Origin: Girardinichthys multiradiatus
Taxonomy: Eukaryota > Chordata > Actinopteri > Cyprinodontiformes > Goodeidae
Assembly (NCBI RefSeq): GCF_021462225.1
Contig: NC_061811.1
Span: 6,659,663 to 6,723,662, forward strand
Direction of reading: 5' to 3'
DNA: 64,000 nucleotides
The notes beneath the pieces are model-generated. The model searched no databases. It was not told the DNA's origin and was given only the letters and a program-made list of their open reading frames with translations. Positions 1-13,017 of the stretch are shown piece after piece (positions within the stretch are counted from its first letter, which is position 1; the number at the start of each line of letters is the position of its first letter). The translations under genes and the position numbers were made by a program.

Positions 1-13
1 TGAGAAGGACCTG
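1..13. mobile_element. Extreme end of a Tc1-like element (family B) cut by the window edge
   Basis: The first 13 bases (tgagaaggacctg) followed by TA are identical to the right terminus of the Tc1-like elements at 29214-30823 and 47273-48882. The window therefore opens in the last bases of another copy of this family, with its TA target duplication at 14-15. The body of the element lies outside the window. Confidence 0.75.
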
Positions 14-447
14 TATATACCTGTCCGTCATTGTCGTCATTACTCAGTTCGACAGCCGCTATTCACCGAGCCCAGCTGATCAGCGGGGCAGCCATGTGTT
101 GTACTTCGTTACTGTCTTTCAGGGAACAGTAGTTATATGCATAACTTTACGTTCCCTTTCAGTCGATTCACTCAGTACAACACATGAGTATGGGATATAT
201 ATAAACGCCGTGCAGAACAGCCAATCAAACCTGGATCATGCACTGCATACTAGTGCAGCACTTCAGACCCAGCAGAAAGAACAGAGTGAGCCACAGAAGG
301 GGTTGTCACATCCAAACGATAAAACTTCACAAATGAGTGCATTCAGGCTCATTGGCCAAGCACCACAAACAAAGCAAATCACAATGAAAAAAATATTATA
401 TTGTTTTATCCTAAACCAACTTTCTCTGCGTAGACTCAACCTCTTAC
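14..447. other. Intergenic, no supported gene
   Basis: Unique-looking AT-rich sequence. Short open frames on both strands have no recognisable domain. Part of this stretch continues the - strand open frame described at 448-829, but after a good donor-like sequence it turns into low-complexity hydrophobic translation and looks non-coding. Confidence 0.4.
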
Positions 448-829
448 TTGAACCATTTTGGTGAACAGGAGTGATTGGCGAGTCTCTGTTTAGCCACTGG
501 GGGCTCAAACTGGTCCATGCGTTAGGCGTGCGGAGCTGTGATTCCAATGCCGTCTTCTTTCAGGGTATTGGAGTGGAAGCGACTTCATTGACGTAATTAG
601 AGACACTGTCTCTTCTTGGGGACTCTATGATACTTTCAGATTCTTTCCTGTAATAGCTCAGACACACAGGTTCACAAAGTTCGTCGGTTAGGGAATCTAA
701 GGTTTCTTTGAAGATGTAGTCTTTTATTCGGCCAGCGAGATCAAGATGTTCACCAAGTGATGGCAACACTTTATGCGGATAAAGAGAAAAAACTGCCGCT
801 GTGCCTAGAGTTTTGTAACTCTGACATCA
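448..829 (-). CDS. Possible exon of an unrecognised gene, interrupted by an in-frame TGA
   Basis: On the - strand an open frame runs from 829 down to a TGA at 562-560, and the same frame stays open for about 95 more codons. The translation from about 769 looks protein-like: an amphipathic segment (LAGRIKDYIFKETLDSL), then a Ser/Arg-rich stretch (ESIIESPRRDSVSN), and after the TGA an S/P-rich stretch (TPNAWTSLSPQWLNRDSP). A pyrimidine-rich tract with AG (near 769-795) could be an acceptor, and gtaaga just below 448 could be a donor. I do not recognise the family. It could be a 3'-terminal exon ending at the TGA, a decayed exon or processed pseudogene, or chance. No function is claimed. Confidence 0.3.
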
Positions 830-2238
830 CAGGGGATTCCAGCTGTGAAATTCCTCCTTTCTGCTGCCAGTTTTTAAAGGACAATTTATCTAAGCAGTGG
901 TGCAGGAAAAAGTCCACATCTTTTAGGAAAAGCATTATTTGAATGCAGGGCAGTGCATCAATGCATGTATCACAATACTTCTATGCATGGCGAGTCTGTA
1001 AAGGCCTTAAAGATGAAAGAATAATGTCATAGCAATCTTCCTCTTTCAATCTAAACCCTGCTTGGAATCTCTGGACCCTTTACAGAAAACCACCTAAGGC
1101 TCTGAACAGTGCCTGAATGTCTGGTTGCTGCTTGATCAGCAGATCAAGAAGGTCAAGAGTCATATTGATCACTGGGTGTTTTTATTTTTTATTATGATTT
1201 TAGAAATGATTATTTGTACATGTTAAGTTGTGTAATATTTTCACTTGAACAGATATAAATAAAATAAGCAAGTCAGATTGGAAATTTCTAATTTTTAGTT
1301 CAAAAATTCTGCACACTGAAAGTTTTCTGTCCTGGCAGAATATCCGTGTGTCCTCATGTACTGCCCTAAATATTCAGATTTGATGTTTATTAACATTTTG
1401 GATTGATTTAGAGCACAGTAGTTGTTTGAGAATATAATTAATCATAATAATTGGGCCCACAGTGTACTTGCAGGTGTTTCTCTTCAGATAAGTACAAGTT
1501 ACCTCTGCAATCAGCCAGCTTTGCTTTAACGCTGATGACCTCATTATTAATGTTAGCAGCACCCATACTTTCCATATATCTGCTGTACTTCTTCCTGTTT
1601 ATGTTCTCATATGTACTGTCACTGTAAATATTAAACTAGGCCATTAGGTTCCTTTTCAACTGGCTCACTGCCTAGCTGCCTATCATCTTACTGCCATCCT
1701 TGCTGCTGCTATTATTAATACATATGCCAACACAGGATTTCCTGTAGCTTCCCTCCTAATCCTGCTCTACCTCTGGGACACTTCCTGTACCATCTACCTT
1801 CCTCTTGTTCATGTGATTAGCTGCGTCTGTGACTGTTGAGACGCCAGGCATTTGTAGCTGCGTGGTTCCACTTTTCCAGTTTCATTGCTCTTCTAATTGT
1901 TCATATGCGTATATTTTTGTGTTTTACTGCAGGAGAAGATGTGACAGATGACACAGTCTGCTAAGGAAGGAATGAATGTAACGCTAATCCATGATATGCT
2001 TCCATTACATACAATAATCTGTGCAAAGTTGATTGTTTTGTTTTTTTATTTATTTATTTATTTATTTTTGTTAAACTTTGTAAGTTGTCTAAATGGTGTA
2101 CTAACAGTGACACTTGTCTTTCATCTTCCTGTTGAATAACAGCAGGCACACTGGAAAAGACGGGGATAATCAGGTTAGGAGCTGGGGATTAGGACTAGAA
2201 GTATTTATGCTGGCTGCTACTTCTGTGCTCTTTGCGAA
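830..2238. other. Intergenic, nothing recognised apart from a short (TTTA)n run
   Basis: AT-rich sequence without a recognisable coding segment or TIR. A (TTTA)n microsatellite occupies about 2045-2068. Confidence 0.4.
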
Positions 2239-2270
2239 GATGATAGATTACCTTTAGGTAATCTATCATC
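2239..2270. repeat. Perfect 15-bp inverted repeat with 2-nt spacer
   Basis: GATGATAGATTACCT at 2239-2253 is followed by TT and then by its exact reverse complement AGGTAATCTATCATC at 2256-2270. No transposon terminus is recognisable around it. It could be a small inverted duplication made by template switching. Confidence 0.85.
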
Positions 2271-2614
2271 CTGACACGGAATTTTGTTTTTCTCCATCTA
2301 TATTTTCTTATATGAAGTCCCTAAAAATCTCTTCAATTAATCTGGAATTAAAGTACTATGATGATATGTTTGAGGATTGCGTGGGGACCAATCTGGTTCA
2401 ACACTCCTGCCAGCTCCCCCTCTGCTCCTGAAATGTCTTCGTCTTTGTGTATCGCTGTGCTGTGAGAACAGGTGCCACCTGCGGCTAAAACAAGAGCAAG
2501 ACAAACGAATGCAGGGGAAAGGGAAAAATGCAGGACAGATGGAAACAATTGTGCAAAGGGAAAGGAAGGTTTGTTGTTGCATTAATTAAGGATTTCAAAA
2601 ATGATCATAAATAA

Positions 2615-3512
2615 AAGCATTTACATGTGCATTTCAGTAAATTAGAATGTAAGCTAAATGTTTGAACTGAATCACTGAAATAAGTCGAATTTGTTTCAAC
2701 ACTGCATTAATTACTTTATTGTGGCATGGAGGCAATCAGCCTGTGGCACTTCTGAGGTGTTAAGGAGACCCATGTCATATGCATCATGAGTTCTTGTGTC
2801 TTCTTTCTTTCTTTTGACAATAGTCCATATATTCTCAAAGGGATGTGGGTAAAGCAAGTTTGCTGCTGGCCAGTTAAGCTCGGTGATATTTTGCTCACTG
2901 CTAGGTATTGGTACTTTCGGCTGTTTTGGCAGGTTCCAAGTATGGCTTGAAAATAAAATCAATGTAAAACTACACTTTTTCCATCCACTTCCCTTTATTA
3001 TGCTTGCGCACTGCACTCTGTGAACATCCAGCAGTCCCTGCCTTGAGAATATCCCCCAGACACTTAAATGGGGTTTGCTTCACAGTCCTTACAAGGCCAT
3101 TACTAACCCTGTTGCTTTACCAACTTTTCCTGAAACACATTTTCCTTCCACTTAACTTTCCTTAATATGCACTCAGAGAACAGCTTGCTACTTTAGTAAT
3201 AAAGTTTGAGTCATACTATCCTTGTGGAGGCTGTTGAATCTGCAGACTTTCTCGTGAATGTGAAGGCCACACCATGGCTATAACTCATTGCTGTGTTTTA
3301 AAATCACTTTTTATTGTAACATTCTAATTTAATGAGAAACTGAATTTTAGTCTCATTATGTGTAAACCATATCGGTTGAATTTAACAGAAACACTTGAAA
3401 TTCTCCCCTTGTGTAATGAATTAATACGAGATTTATTTCTTTGACTCTAATAACTGAAATAAATACATTTACTGATGATATTCGAATTTATTAAGCTCCA
3501 CCTGTATATAAA
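2615..3512 (-). mobile_element. Decayed Tc1/mariner element (family C)
   Basis: The - strand translation at 2711-3016 keeps scrambled pieces of a Tc1 transposase C-terminus (NWPAANLL, FENIW, IVKRKK, then a HRLIASMP-like end read as QADCLHAT). The terminus-like sequences are cagtaaattagaatg near 2635 and a degenerate copy near 3475-3512 ending in cacctgta. Multiple stops and frameshifts make it a relic. Similar relics of the same family lie at 12580, 14480, 21330 and 26990. Confidence 0.6.
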
Positions 3513-5511
3513 TAATCCTCTCCTGTACAGTGCTTCTCTTCTTGTCACTTGGCTCAAATATCTGTGGAGAGAACCTGACAGATTTGGGCCCCTCTCTGTG
3601 GGCTTGTCTGGACTCTCCTGCTAGGACACAAAGAAACCAAAACACAAACATGTTTTAGAGCTCTTGGAATTCCTGTGCAATTATGTTTGTCGAGGCATGC
3701 TGTGGACTTGTAGTCCCACATTAAAGACTCATAGTTTTTCAGGGAATTATATTCACCACAAACGACAGAGCACCAGTCACATTGAGAACTGAAAATGATT
3801 AACCCTCTTTATGAAGTTACTCAGACTTAATAAAACATCTCAGGGCAAAAACACAATATGGCTCAACTGGTCTGAAATTGAAATTAAAATTACTGTGCAG
3901 AGAGAGTGTGGTGATTAGTCAGCTGTAAGTCATGCAAAGACATTCTAGTGGAACCTCTTGTGGACTGTGGTGGTTTGTTTAATGCTCCTTTAAGACAGAA
4001 CACTTCCAGAGACTCACTATGATCAACTGTACAACTGGAAACCTTTAAGGCTTTCTGTGGATTAACACTAACATAAGGAAGTGACTTAACAGCAGGTTTG
4101 TAACAGGAAAGCAACTTGTAAAGGGTTCAGTGTAGCCTGGAATTATTATCTGTCAGGATATTTTTACGTTTACATGCATTATTTGAAAGCTACAGTGAAG
4201 AGTTGCCCAACGAGCCGACACTTTAACACTTTTACGCTGTGGGTGTTGTTTCTATATGTAACAACATACATTTATCACTCTGTACCAAGTAGCACACAGT
4301 TTCATAGTTAAAACCTCTTCTTGTAGAAGTGAGCACCTACTTTAAGCTACAAGTGGAATTCTCTAAAAAACAATGTTTTTATTCCAGCATCGCAAACAAT
4401 GGAGATTATTTCCTGCACAAACTGTACAAAAAAATATAAATACCAAAAAAAGAATAAAAATAAATAAATAAATAAAAATAAAAAAACTACTAACGCCACA
4501 ACGAGACATCTGATTCAGTTTAAGAAAGTATCATAACATTTCCTTATTGTTAGGCTGAAAATGTTGATGATTGTATGGCTTATGAAGACTTTGGCTAGAT
4601 GCCATTACCCACCTTTCCTTATTCTGTAGACCTACTCCCACATATGGGATATTGGTACAGCCTAACAGTGTTTTCTAAATATTTTTTACAGCTGGACAAT
4701 GAATTCAATCTCAGTCATCATTGTAATAATAATGTGTGCAGTATTGCCATTGTAAAAGACTGATTTGATGCAATCTTTAGTAGGCTACAGGGCTGTATGA
4801 TGTTCGAAACACATGCAACTGCAATATTGTTGTTGAATATTACTACTATAGATGCTATCTGTTGCTATTAATCCAGAATTTTGCCATGCATGTCTTTGTT
4901 TTTCATCATTAGCATTACCAAAGCAAATAAATGACGAACTATGCAACAGAGTAAACCTAATTATTTATCCTAATAAAACTATACTTAACACTCTAACTGC
5001 AGTGAGAAGCAAAATACATTTTCTATATTTTCTTTATTAAACCACAAAATATCAAAACACCTATTAGAAGGTTCCCTTTTATGAGCTATTGCTTTATAAC
5101 CTTTTAAACACACAATGTTGCTTTAAACTAACCGCAGTGTTACTTATAGAAGTTGACTGGGAGGACGTATTGAAAGCTCCATTCCCAGTAACACTGTAAG
5201 GCTGGATATCTGTAAGGTTGTGGCAGCTGTGACTCTCTTTTAATGAGCGTTGTTGTTGGACAGGATGGCATTAAAATGGCTTCTTGAAAAGCCAGGGTAA
5301 GGCTGGAGCACCGGCGGACCTCCATATTCACAACATGTCACTGTCTGAAGTGTATAATAAGGCTAGCTGTGCTAATTTATAGTTAGGTGGTGGGGCTGGA
5401 CAATAAATCTCATCAGTGTTCGCACTGCATAACACAAGGAACCGACTAGACCGCCATAAACGTAAGCTAATTATTAAGTACCATTCATTCAGGCTTGCTA
5501 TTCTTTAAATA
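3513..5511. other. Intergenic, no gene recognised
   Basis: AT-rich with an A/AAATA-rich low-complexity patch at about 4425-4490. Short open frames on both strands have no recognisable similarity. Confidence 0.4.
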
Positions 5512-7029
5512 CACTGCTCAAAAAAATAAAGGGAACACTTAAACAATACAATATAACTCCAAGTAAATCAAACTTTTGTGAAATCAAACTGTCCATTTAG
5601 GAAGCAACACTGATTGACAATTAATTTCACATGTTGTTGTTCAAATGAAAAAGACAACAGGAGGAAATCTTTGGTGATTAACAAGACTCACTCAATAAAG
5701 GAGTGGTTCTGCAGGTGGGGACCACAGACCACTTCTCAGTACCGATGCTTTCTGGCTGATGTTTTGGTCACTTTTGAATGTTGGTGGTGCTTTCACACTC
5801 GTGGTAGCATGAGACGGACTCTACAACCCACACAAGTGGCTCAGGTAGTGCAGCTCATCCAGGATGGCACATCAATGCGAGCTGTGGCAAGAAGGTTTGT
5901 TGTGTCTGTCAGCGTAGTGTCCAGAGCCTGGAGGCGCTACCAGGAGACAGGCCAGTACACCAGGAGACGTGGAGGAGGCCGTAGGAGGGCAACAACCCAG
6001 CAGCAGGACCGCTACCTCCACCTTTGTGCAAGGAGGAACAGGAGGAGCACTGCCAGAGCCCTGCAGAATGACCTCCAGCAGGCCACAAATGTGCATGTGT
6101 CTGCACAAACGGTTAGAAACCGACTCCATGAGGATGGTATGAGGTCCCGATGTCCACAAATGGGGGTTGTGCTCACAGCCCAACACCGTGCAGGACGCTT
6201 GGCATTTGCCAGAGAACACCAGGATTGGCAAATTCGCCACTGGCGCCCTGTGGTCTTCACAGATGAAAGCAGGTTCACACTGAGCACATGTGACAGACGT
6301 GACAGAGTCTGGCGACACCGTGGAGAGCGATCTGCTGCCTGCAACATCCTTCAGCATGACCGGTTCGGCAGTGGGTCAGTAATGGTGTGGGGTGGCATTT
6401 CTTTGGAGGGCCGTCTCCCCTTGTGAGACCATATGCTGGTGCGGTTGGCCCTGGGTTCCTCCTAATGCAGGACAATGCTAGACCTCATGTGGCTGGAGTG
6501 TGTCAGCTGTTCCTGCAAGATGAAGACATTGAAGCTATGGACTGGCCCGCCCGTTCCCCAGACATGAAACCCATTGAGCACATCTATGACATCATGTCTC
6601 GCTCCATCCACCAACGTCACGTTGCACCACAGACTGTCCAGGAGTTGGTGGATGCTTTAGTCCAGGTCTGGGAGGAGATCCCTCAGGAGACCATCCACCG
6701 TCTCATCAGGAGCATGACCAGGCGTTGTAGGGAGGTCATACAGGCACGTGGAGGTCACACACAATACTGAGCCTCATTTTGACTTGTTTTAAGGACATTA
6801 CATCAAAGTTGGATCAGCCTGTAGTGTTTTTCCACTTTAATTTTGTGTGTGACTCCAAATCCAGGCCTCCATTGGTTAATAAATTTGATTTCCATTGATG
6901 ATTTTTGTGTGATTTTGTTGTCAGCACATTCAACTTTGTACAGAACAAAGTATTTAATGAGAATATTTCATTCATTCAGATCTAGGATTCAGTGTTATTT
7001 GAGTGTTCCCTTTATTTTTTTGAGCAGTG
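5512..7029 (+). mobile_element. Tc1-like DNA transposon (family A) with intact termini
   Basis: The left terminus CACTGCTCAAAAAAATAAAG at 5512 and its inverted copy ending at 7029 are perfect inverted repeats of at least 27 bp. They are flanked by TA on both sides (5510-5511 and 7030-7031), the target duplication of Tc1/mariner elements. The element is 1518 bp and carries a broken transposase gene in + orientation. Confidence 0.92.
5809..6770 (+). pseudogene. Tc1-like transposase, frameshifted by an internal deletion
   Basis: The frame from ATG 5809 gives an N-terminal helix-turn-helix ([19 protein letters not shown]), an Arg/Gly-rich linker, a second HTH, and the first catalytic Asp in FTDESRF. 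It hits a stop at 6424-6426 just after a GISLEGR motif. The C-terminal half continues in another frame to 6770 with the second catalytic Asp in LMQDNARPH and the catalytic Glu in SPDMKPIEH. Residues normally lying between GISLEGR and LVRPYAG are missing, so the break looks like a deletion of several tens of bases rather than a single-base slip. The enzyme would cut and paste DNA at TA dinucleotides; this copy cannot. Confidence 0.85.
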
Positions 7030-8919
7030 TATATGTGGTGACACTTGTGTAATCCAGCATAAACATGTTTTAGAAGGTAAAGAGGTAGGAAGCTGGTCAA
7101 GTTATTAATTGCCTAAACATCAAAACCTTTTCTATAAACCCTTGTTAAGATGCAAAGAATTCATTTTATTTTTGTCAGAAGCTGGATAGGCTGCACGCCA
7201 TCTGGGGTCAATCACAGGTCATATTATTCACCAACATTGTCCCATACCCAATATTTTTCCTAATGTCATGCAGCCCTATTAGCTAGTGCATACTTTTACC
7301 ACCTCCGCCATTTTCACTTTGTGGCACGGTCCGAACCTATTAAGAACCTATAATCTGTGTGCTGGTGCCACTCCGGGCCTGGACACCCTTGCAAAACAGA
7401 TTTCATATTCAGAAATAATTTTAGGATTCTAGGTTTTTCTGATATTGTGCCACCCTAACCATTTGGTTTCTTTTAGCTTACTTCTAGTAATTACGATGAT
7501 TTATTCCTAATTCAACAACATTTTAATTTAATCATATCTGTTGTTTTTGTGCACTTATATAATTGCAGTTTAAAATTATTTGTCTTCACAATACTCTTAA
7601 TACTTATTTATTTATTTATTTATTTATTTGCTGTGAATAATTTTCATTACAGTCATTGGGATTAAATGGGGACTTTCTAATTCCTCTTTATTTATTTGTT
7701 TTGTATTATTTGGGATTTTAGTTTTAACGCTCTTATCAAGATCTTGGAATTTGTGCTTTTTAGAATATTTATGTATTATGATCTTTTATTTAGCATTGAG
7801 GAAAAAGCAGTAGGTGTAGTTATAGGCCTCAACATTTTAATTTGTTTTAATGTAAAAATGCTAAATAAAGTGTCGCATTTATAAAACTGAAATGACGAGA
7901 ATGGCTTATCAGTAATTTAATCAGCATTAAATAACTCTTCTGACAGGTATTTTATTTGCTGTAGTGACGATTTTAGTTATTTATTTCTCTTTTAACATCA
8001 CAAAAACGGAAGAACTTTGAGTTTTAATCTTAGTTTTAAAGACTTTAAAACGTTGTATGGCTATAAAAGGAAAAGGAAATGATTGTGGAATATTTCAGAG
8101 CGCCTGCAGCATGTTCAGTTGTCTCAGTATTTTAAGCACCTTCTCTCTGTGTTATGCTCCTGTTTGTGTTTCTATTGCAGAGAGTGGTGAGACTGAACCA
8201 TGGCTGTCTGTGTTAAATGTCTAAACTTCTCTGTCCTGTTCTACAGAAACTTTTCCTTGGCGCCATCTTTTTCCCAGCAGGCTTGTCTCTGTTCGAGCAG
8301 TCCCAGCTGTCATGTATTTGAAAACCTGCAGGTGCTCCTTTTATTTTTTTCCAGGAAGGAGGAGCAGCTTCTTGGAAAGGCACATGTTCCATCATTGTCT
8401 TGTGGTTTTTGGACACAGCTGCTCTCAGGTTTATTTTTGTTTTTGTGTGGCTCCCTTTTCTGTACTTTACAATTAAATTGAGCAAATATGAAACAAGTTT
8501 TCAAAAACCTTGAAGATATTACTGGAGACTTTACCTTTGTGACAGATCATTGGTTTGGCACTCTGGCCTGAATCACCACCCACATACTTTCTTTCTTTCA
8601 TACTTTATATCTCCCTTTCTGTTTGCCGATGTCGAAGCCAATTCTGTGATGCCGAAGAGGCACAGGGTTGGAATGTGAACATGCCCTTACTTGGCTAAAC
8701 CTCATGTCCTATAACTCGTTTTTTGGTGCACTGTCCACTGAACTGGCTGCAAACCTGCACTGGCCCCTTGTGTTTCACAGAAAGCATTGCACCCCTTCTA
8801 TCACTGGCATATCCATACAATGCATCTGCATGACCTCCTGTCAAAGGAAGAACAGCAGATTATTCAGTCAATCAATCAGTCTTTCTTGTTTGATAGGGAC
8901 TGCCTTTATTCCTTTACAC
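7030..8919. other. Intergenic, no gene recognised
   Basis: AT-rich sequence with a (TTTA)n tract at about 7603-7630. The open frame at 8200-8481 begins with a fair ATG context but has no recognisable domain. Confidence 0.4.
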
Positions 8920-10190
8920 ACGCAAAATTAAACGAGAAAATAAATTGCATTCATTCCATTTGCTAATTTACTTTCAAATACAATAATGATACAAATAATA
9001 AAGAAGTCTAAAAAATTAAAGCTGAGAAAGTAAGAAATAAAAAAATTACACTAGAAAAAAAAAAAAGCTGGCACTGCAATGAAAGGCTGTGTATAAAAAG
9101 CAAAAATCAAAAGTAAAAACAAAATCGATATTAAACATATAAAGTGATTTACATGTTAGACCTGAAAGTGTCGCTGCTGAATCCTGCACCAAAAAGCTGG
9201 TCAATAATACTGCAATTTTACTCCCAGGACTTAGTAAAGAAAAGTTTTAGTTCTAACTTTAAAAACCATGAGTGTGTCTAACTCGGTATTTGAAGCAGGG
9301 AGTCGATACCCCCATAAAGGGACCTGAAAGCTAAAAGCTCTGCCACCAAACCCACTTTGAAAATTGAAGAATCACAATTAGCCGCACATTCTGAGAGAAC
9401 ACCATGCTCTTTTATGATGACAGGGAACTAGAAGACCTTTAAGATATAATGGGGCCTTGTTACTGAGAGCTTTGCAGATGAGAGGAATTTTTTTATTTAA
9501 TTCTGAAGCTTATGGCGAGCCAGTGAAAAGATTCCAATATAGCAGAAATATGGCGTCTTTTATTCATTCTTGTTAGTGCTGTAGCTGCAAGATATTGGAT
9601 AAGTTGAACATTACCCAAGGAGCTTTTAGGATGTGCGAATGCGAATTGCAATAATAAAGTCTAGAGGTAACAAAGGCATGACCTGCCTCCAACATATACA
9701 CAGCAGTGTGTCAACATTTGAATGAACCTTTATACAGTTTTCCTAAAGAGGTGATTAAAAATTGAGCTTTTTTAAGGTAAAGCAAAATGGCCTAAGCACT
9801 AAACCCTGGGGAACTCAATAAGTAAATGTTGTAAAAGAGAAGGGCACATCGTTTATAATCAGAAGCTGAGAACCATCTATAGTGCTATTCCCTTAATACC
9901 TAAAATGTTACTATAATCTGTGCAACATTTTTTTTGTGTGGAATAGCATTAAGTGCTGCATTCAGGTCAAGGACAAGTTCAGACATGAACAAATAATTGG
10001 TGACTTTATCAGAGCCATTACAGTACCATGTGAACTCTAAATCCAGACTGAAAATAATCCAGATTACTTGTACATCAAACCACAACTTCTTTTGAGATTT
10101 CTGAAATTAATAGGAGATTGGAAATAGTTTGGATGTTAGTTGAAATTGAAGGATGTGGTGAAGATTTCTTTTTTCAGCAGTGGTGGAAAT
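8920..10190. repeat. Decayed dispersed fish repeat, class unassigned
   Basis: The stretch contains wording typical of a high-copy fish dispersed repeat (for example gagagctttgcagatgagag near 9465 and tgctgcattcaggtcaagga near 9955). It has no open frame. Related fragments occur at 33540-34560 and 38500-38762. I recognise the wording as repetitive but cannot assign a class without a repeat library. Confidence 0.45.
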
Positions 10191-12579
10191 TTAGCCGTCT
10201 GAAATGCCTGTAAGACATAACCTGTCAATAAATACAGATTTAAAATGTAAGGATGGTGGAGGTTGGAATAGGTTAAACAAAGTTAAGCGCTTTAGTTGGC
10301 GTAAGACCCACAAGGCATGTGGGTGGTTTTGATATAAATAAAACACAAGTATTGACCAGGTAGAATATACTGTGATTTTATAAATTTGTTTATTTTGTTT
10401 CATTTTCACATTATTATAAGAACCTGATCAATTATGTAAGGTTAGTTGATGTTAGTCCAAAAGGAAGGAAGCTCAAACAGGATGATCGGTCATATTCAAG
10501 ATAACATTGTCTGTTTCCATCATGCAAGCTTACAAGAGTTGGATCTGTTTAAAATGCATTTTTTGGGGGGAGAGACTCTTTGTGTCACTTTTCAGCTTTG
10601 CTTCATTATTCCTAAAGATTTAAGAGAAAATACTTACTGTATAGCTCTTCTTCACTGTCAAAGCAAATCAGTCTGCTGCTCTTACCCGTTTTTATAACTT
10701 CCCATTTTAGTGTGTGTGTGTCAATTTTATCTCTTGTGGTATTGCATACAGAAGGGGTTAGCTAACTGACACAAAGGCTATGTATTTGTAAGGTAGCCGA
10801 GCGTCACTGTCGCCAGTGACACCATCTGTGACATGGACACATCAGGACCCTGACATGTGGAGGTTCATATTTCGCACCAAACCTCGCACCCAAGAGGCAA
10901 GTGGTCTCTTCTTATCTTTCCGAGTGGACTGGATAGTAACTTTCATCTGATGTGAAGTGTGTGTCAGAGTGTTGGTGCCTAAAGCTTCAGGCAGCTGTGT
11001 GTGGTGTGGTATTTCTGGAAAAGAGGAGGTGGGGGGTTGGTCTGTGGTTGGTTGTGAGGGTTTCCATCTCCTCAGCAGTGAATGACATGATATTCTACCT
11101 CTTTAATCATAAAAAGATGAACTGAGGCTTCCCTTCCTTTTGTCATCATACGAGGCGGTGATAATTCAGATAAACACTTCATGTTTTTGTGTAAATGTCA
11201 CCAAACTGTGCGTAGATATCTGCACAGGAACCCGTTTTGGACCACTTTCACATTCATATGCAATGCACTTTTTACATATGATCGGGCCGACATGTTGGCT
11301 GATCCTGTGCCCTTATACCGGGAAGCCCAGCTCTAGCATGTAGAAGGTATCGAGCAGGAAGGAAGTGAGATCGGTTCAAGAAAAGAGGAAGTGAGAACTG
11401 GGAGGGAAGAGAAGTTTCCTGTTGCTGATCTTACATCCACCATGCCTTCTTTCACCTCCTTCCGGCCCAGTGTGACTGTGTGTGTTTGTGCAAGGTTCTG
11501 TCATGCTTCATTAATGCATCAATAAATGAGGAGGAAGCCTAAGTCGTGATGTTTCCTGTAACTGCTGTTAACTGCTGCATTAAATCACTTTCTATAGAAC
11601 GAGTCTCAGATCACCTGGATAGAGAGGGAGTTTGCCAATATTAAACATCAGGTAAGCCCTAAGCAATGCCAGAACACAGTTTCTTCCTCACTGCAACGTT
11701 TCAGCACCTTTGTGCAGCTTCTCATCTAATTCACACACTTAGTTTCCATACCTTTGCCCTCAGGGCAGAGGAATGGAATCCACTGATCTGAAATATAGAT
11801 ATACTGGAATCATTAGTACAAAGACTGCATTGCAGCTCTCAGTGAGCTCAGCTGTATAACTGACCAGTTATTGTTGCTGTTGCATTTGTGTCTGGATTAT
11901 GGAGATGTAATTTACAGACACTGTTTATCACAAGGCTCTGAGGTTTGTTACATAATTTAAAAGACTCACTCACCACTGTCTGTTATATCCTTTTGTTGGA
12001 TGGTCAGACTTGTGTACTCGCAGATTGAAGGTATATTTTAATCTACAACGCTATGTTGGGCCATCTATCTTCATACATTCAGACCTACGTTATACCAAAA
12101 GCTTACAGTCTTCAGCCCCTGGATGTCAGTACCTAAAATCCGCACATAGTGTGGTTAAAATAGGGGCCAAATCTCTGAAGCTGTGTACAAAAAGACCTAA
12201 AAATGAAGGATTTGGCCTCTGCTTGTCAGTAACAGGGAAGCTGAAACATGTTATTGCGTTTGTCTGATTTGATTGAAATCTAAATGTTTATTATTTATTC
12301 AAATGGATAAGAATATAGAACATCCTTTATTGTCCCTCATATGGGAAATTAAGGAAAAATTCATTTAATATTGAAATGTTTAAGTAATTAAGTACAAAAC
12401 TTTACACCCCATTATTATACAGATTTATATCACACAGAGGGATATATTTCCTATGTTTGTTTTATTTTTTTAATTTTAATGAATACTGCTCACATCAAAT
12501 TAAACCAAATTAATAATTCAGTTTTCAGAAAGTTATATTATCATTATCATATTTATATTAACACAGAAGGTGCATAAGC
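10191..12579. other. Intergenic, no gene recognised; one short common-repeat fragment
   Basis: No coding segment is recognised. A fragment around 12325-12365 (tttattgtccctcatatggg) resembles the short fish repeat also seen at 15190-15225, 37330-37370 and 59145-59165, all built around a ctttattgg/tcc core. Confidence 0.4.
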
Positions 12580-13017
12580 AGCAGGGATAACCAAAGCCAG
12601 TCAAGAGAATCATGAGACACCAGACCCAACAAAGCAGACAATCTGAAGGCTGCTATTAAAGCAACCTGGGCTTCTTGAACACCTAAGCAGAACCACAGGC
12701 TGATCGCCTCCATGCCATGCTGCACTGATGCAGTAATTCATGCAAAATGAGTCCTGATTGTTTATTAAGAGCATGTGTTATACTGTACCCTACATGTGCA
12801 TTTCAGCAGGCCCACATTTGTCTAATAAAAATCATTTTCTTTTTATTGATCTCATGCGTTTCGGGTTTTTATTTAGCTGTTGGCCATAATTATTGAAATG
12901 AACAAAAATAAGCATTTGAAATATATCTGTGTGTAATGAATCTACATAATGAGTTTTTGAATCAAATTAATGAAATAAACTTTTCAATAAATGTCTCATT
13001 TACTGAGATGCACCTAT
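12580..13017 (+). mobile_element. 3' part of a decayed Tc1 element (family C)
   Basis: 12600-12760 is a degenerate + strand transposase C-terminus (gagacaccagacccaacaaa, then gctgatcgcctccatgcca). The end near 13000-13017 (ttactgagatgcacctata) matches the family C terminus. The 5' half is missing. Confidence 0.6.

Noticed and set aside
560..562. TGA as a selenocysteine codon in the left-edge frame
   Set aside because: No candidate SECIS-like element or selenoprotein family similarity seen; a plain stop is the simpler reading.
5872..6357. 161-aa open frame on -
   Set aside because: Antisense of the family A transposase; no independent motif.
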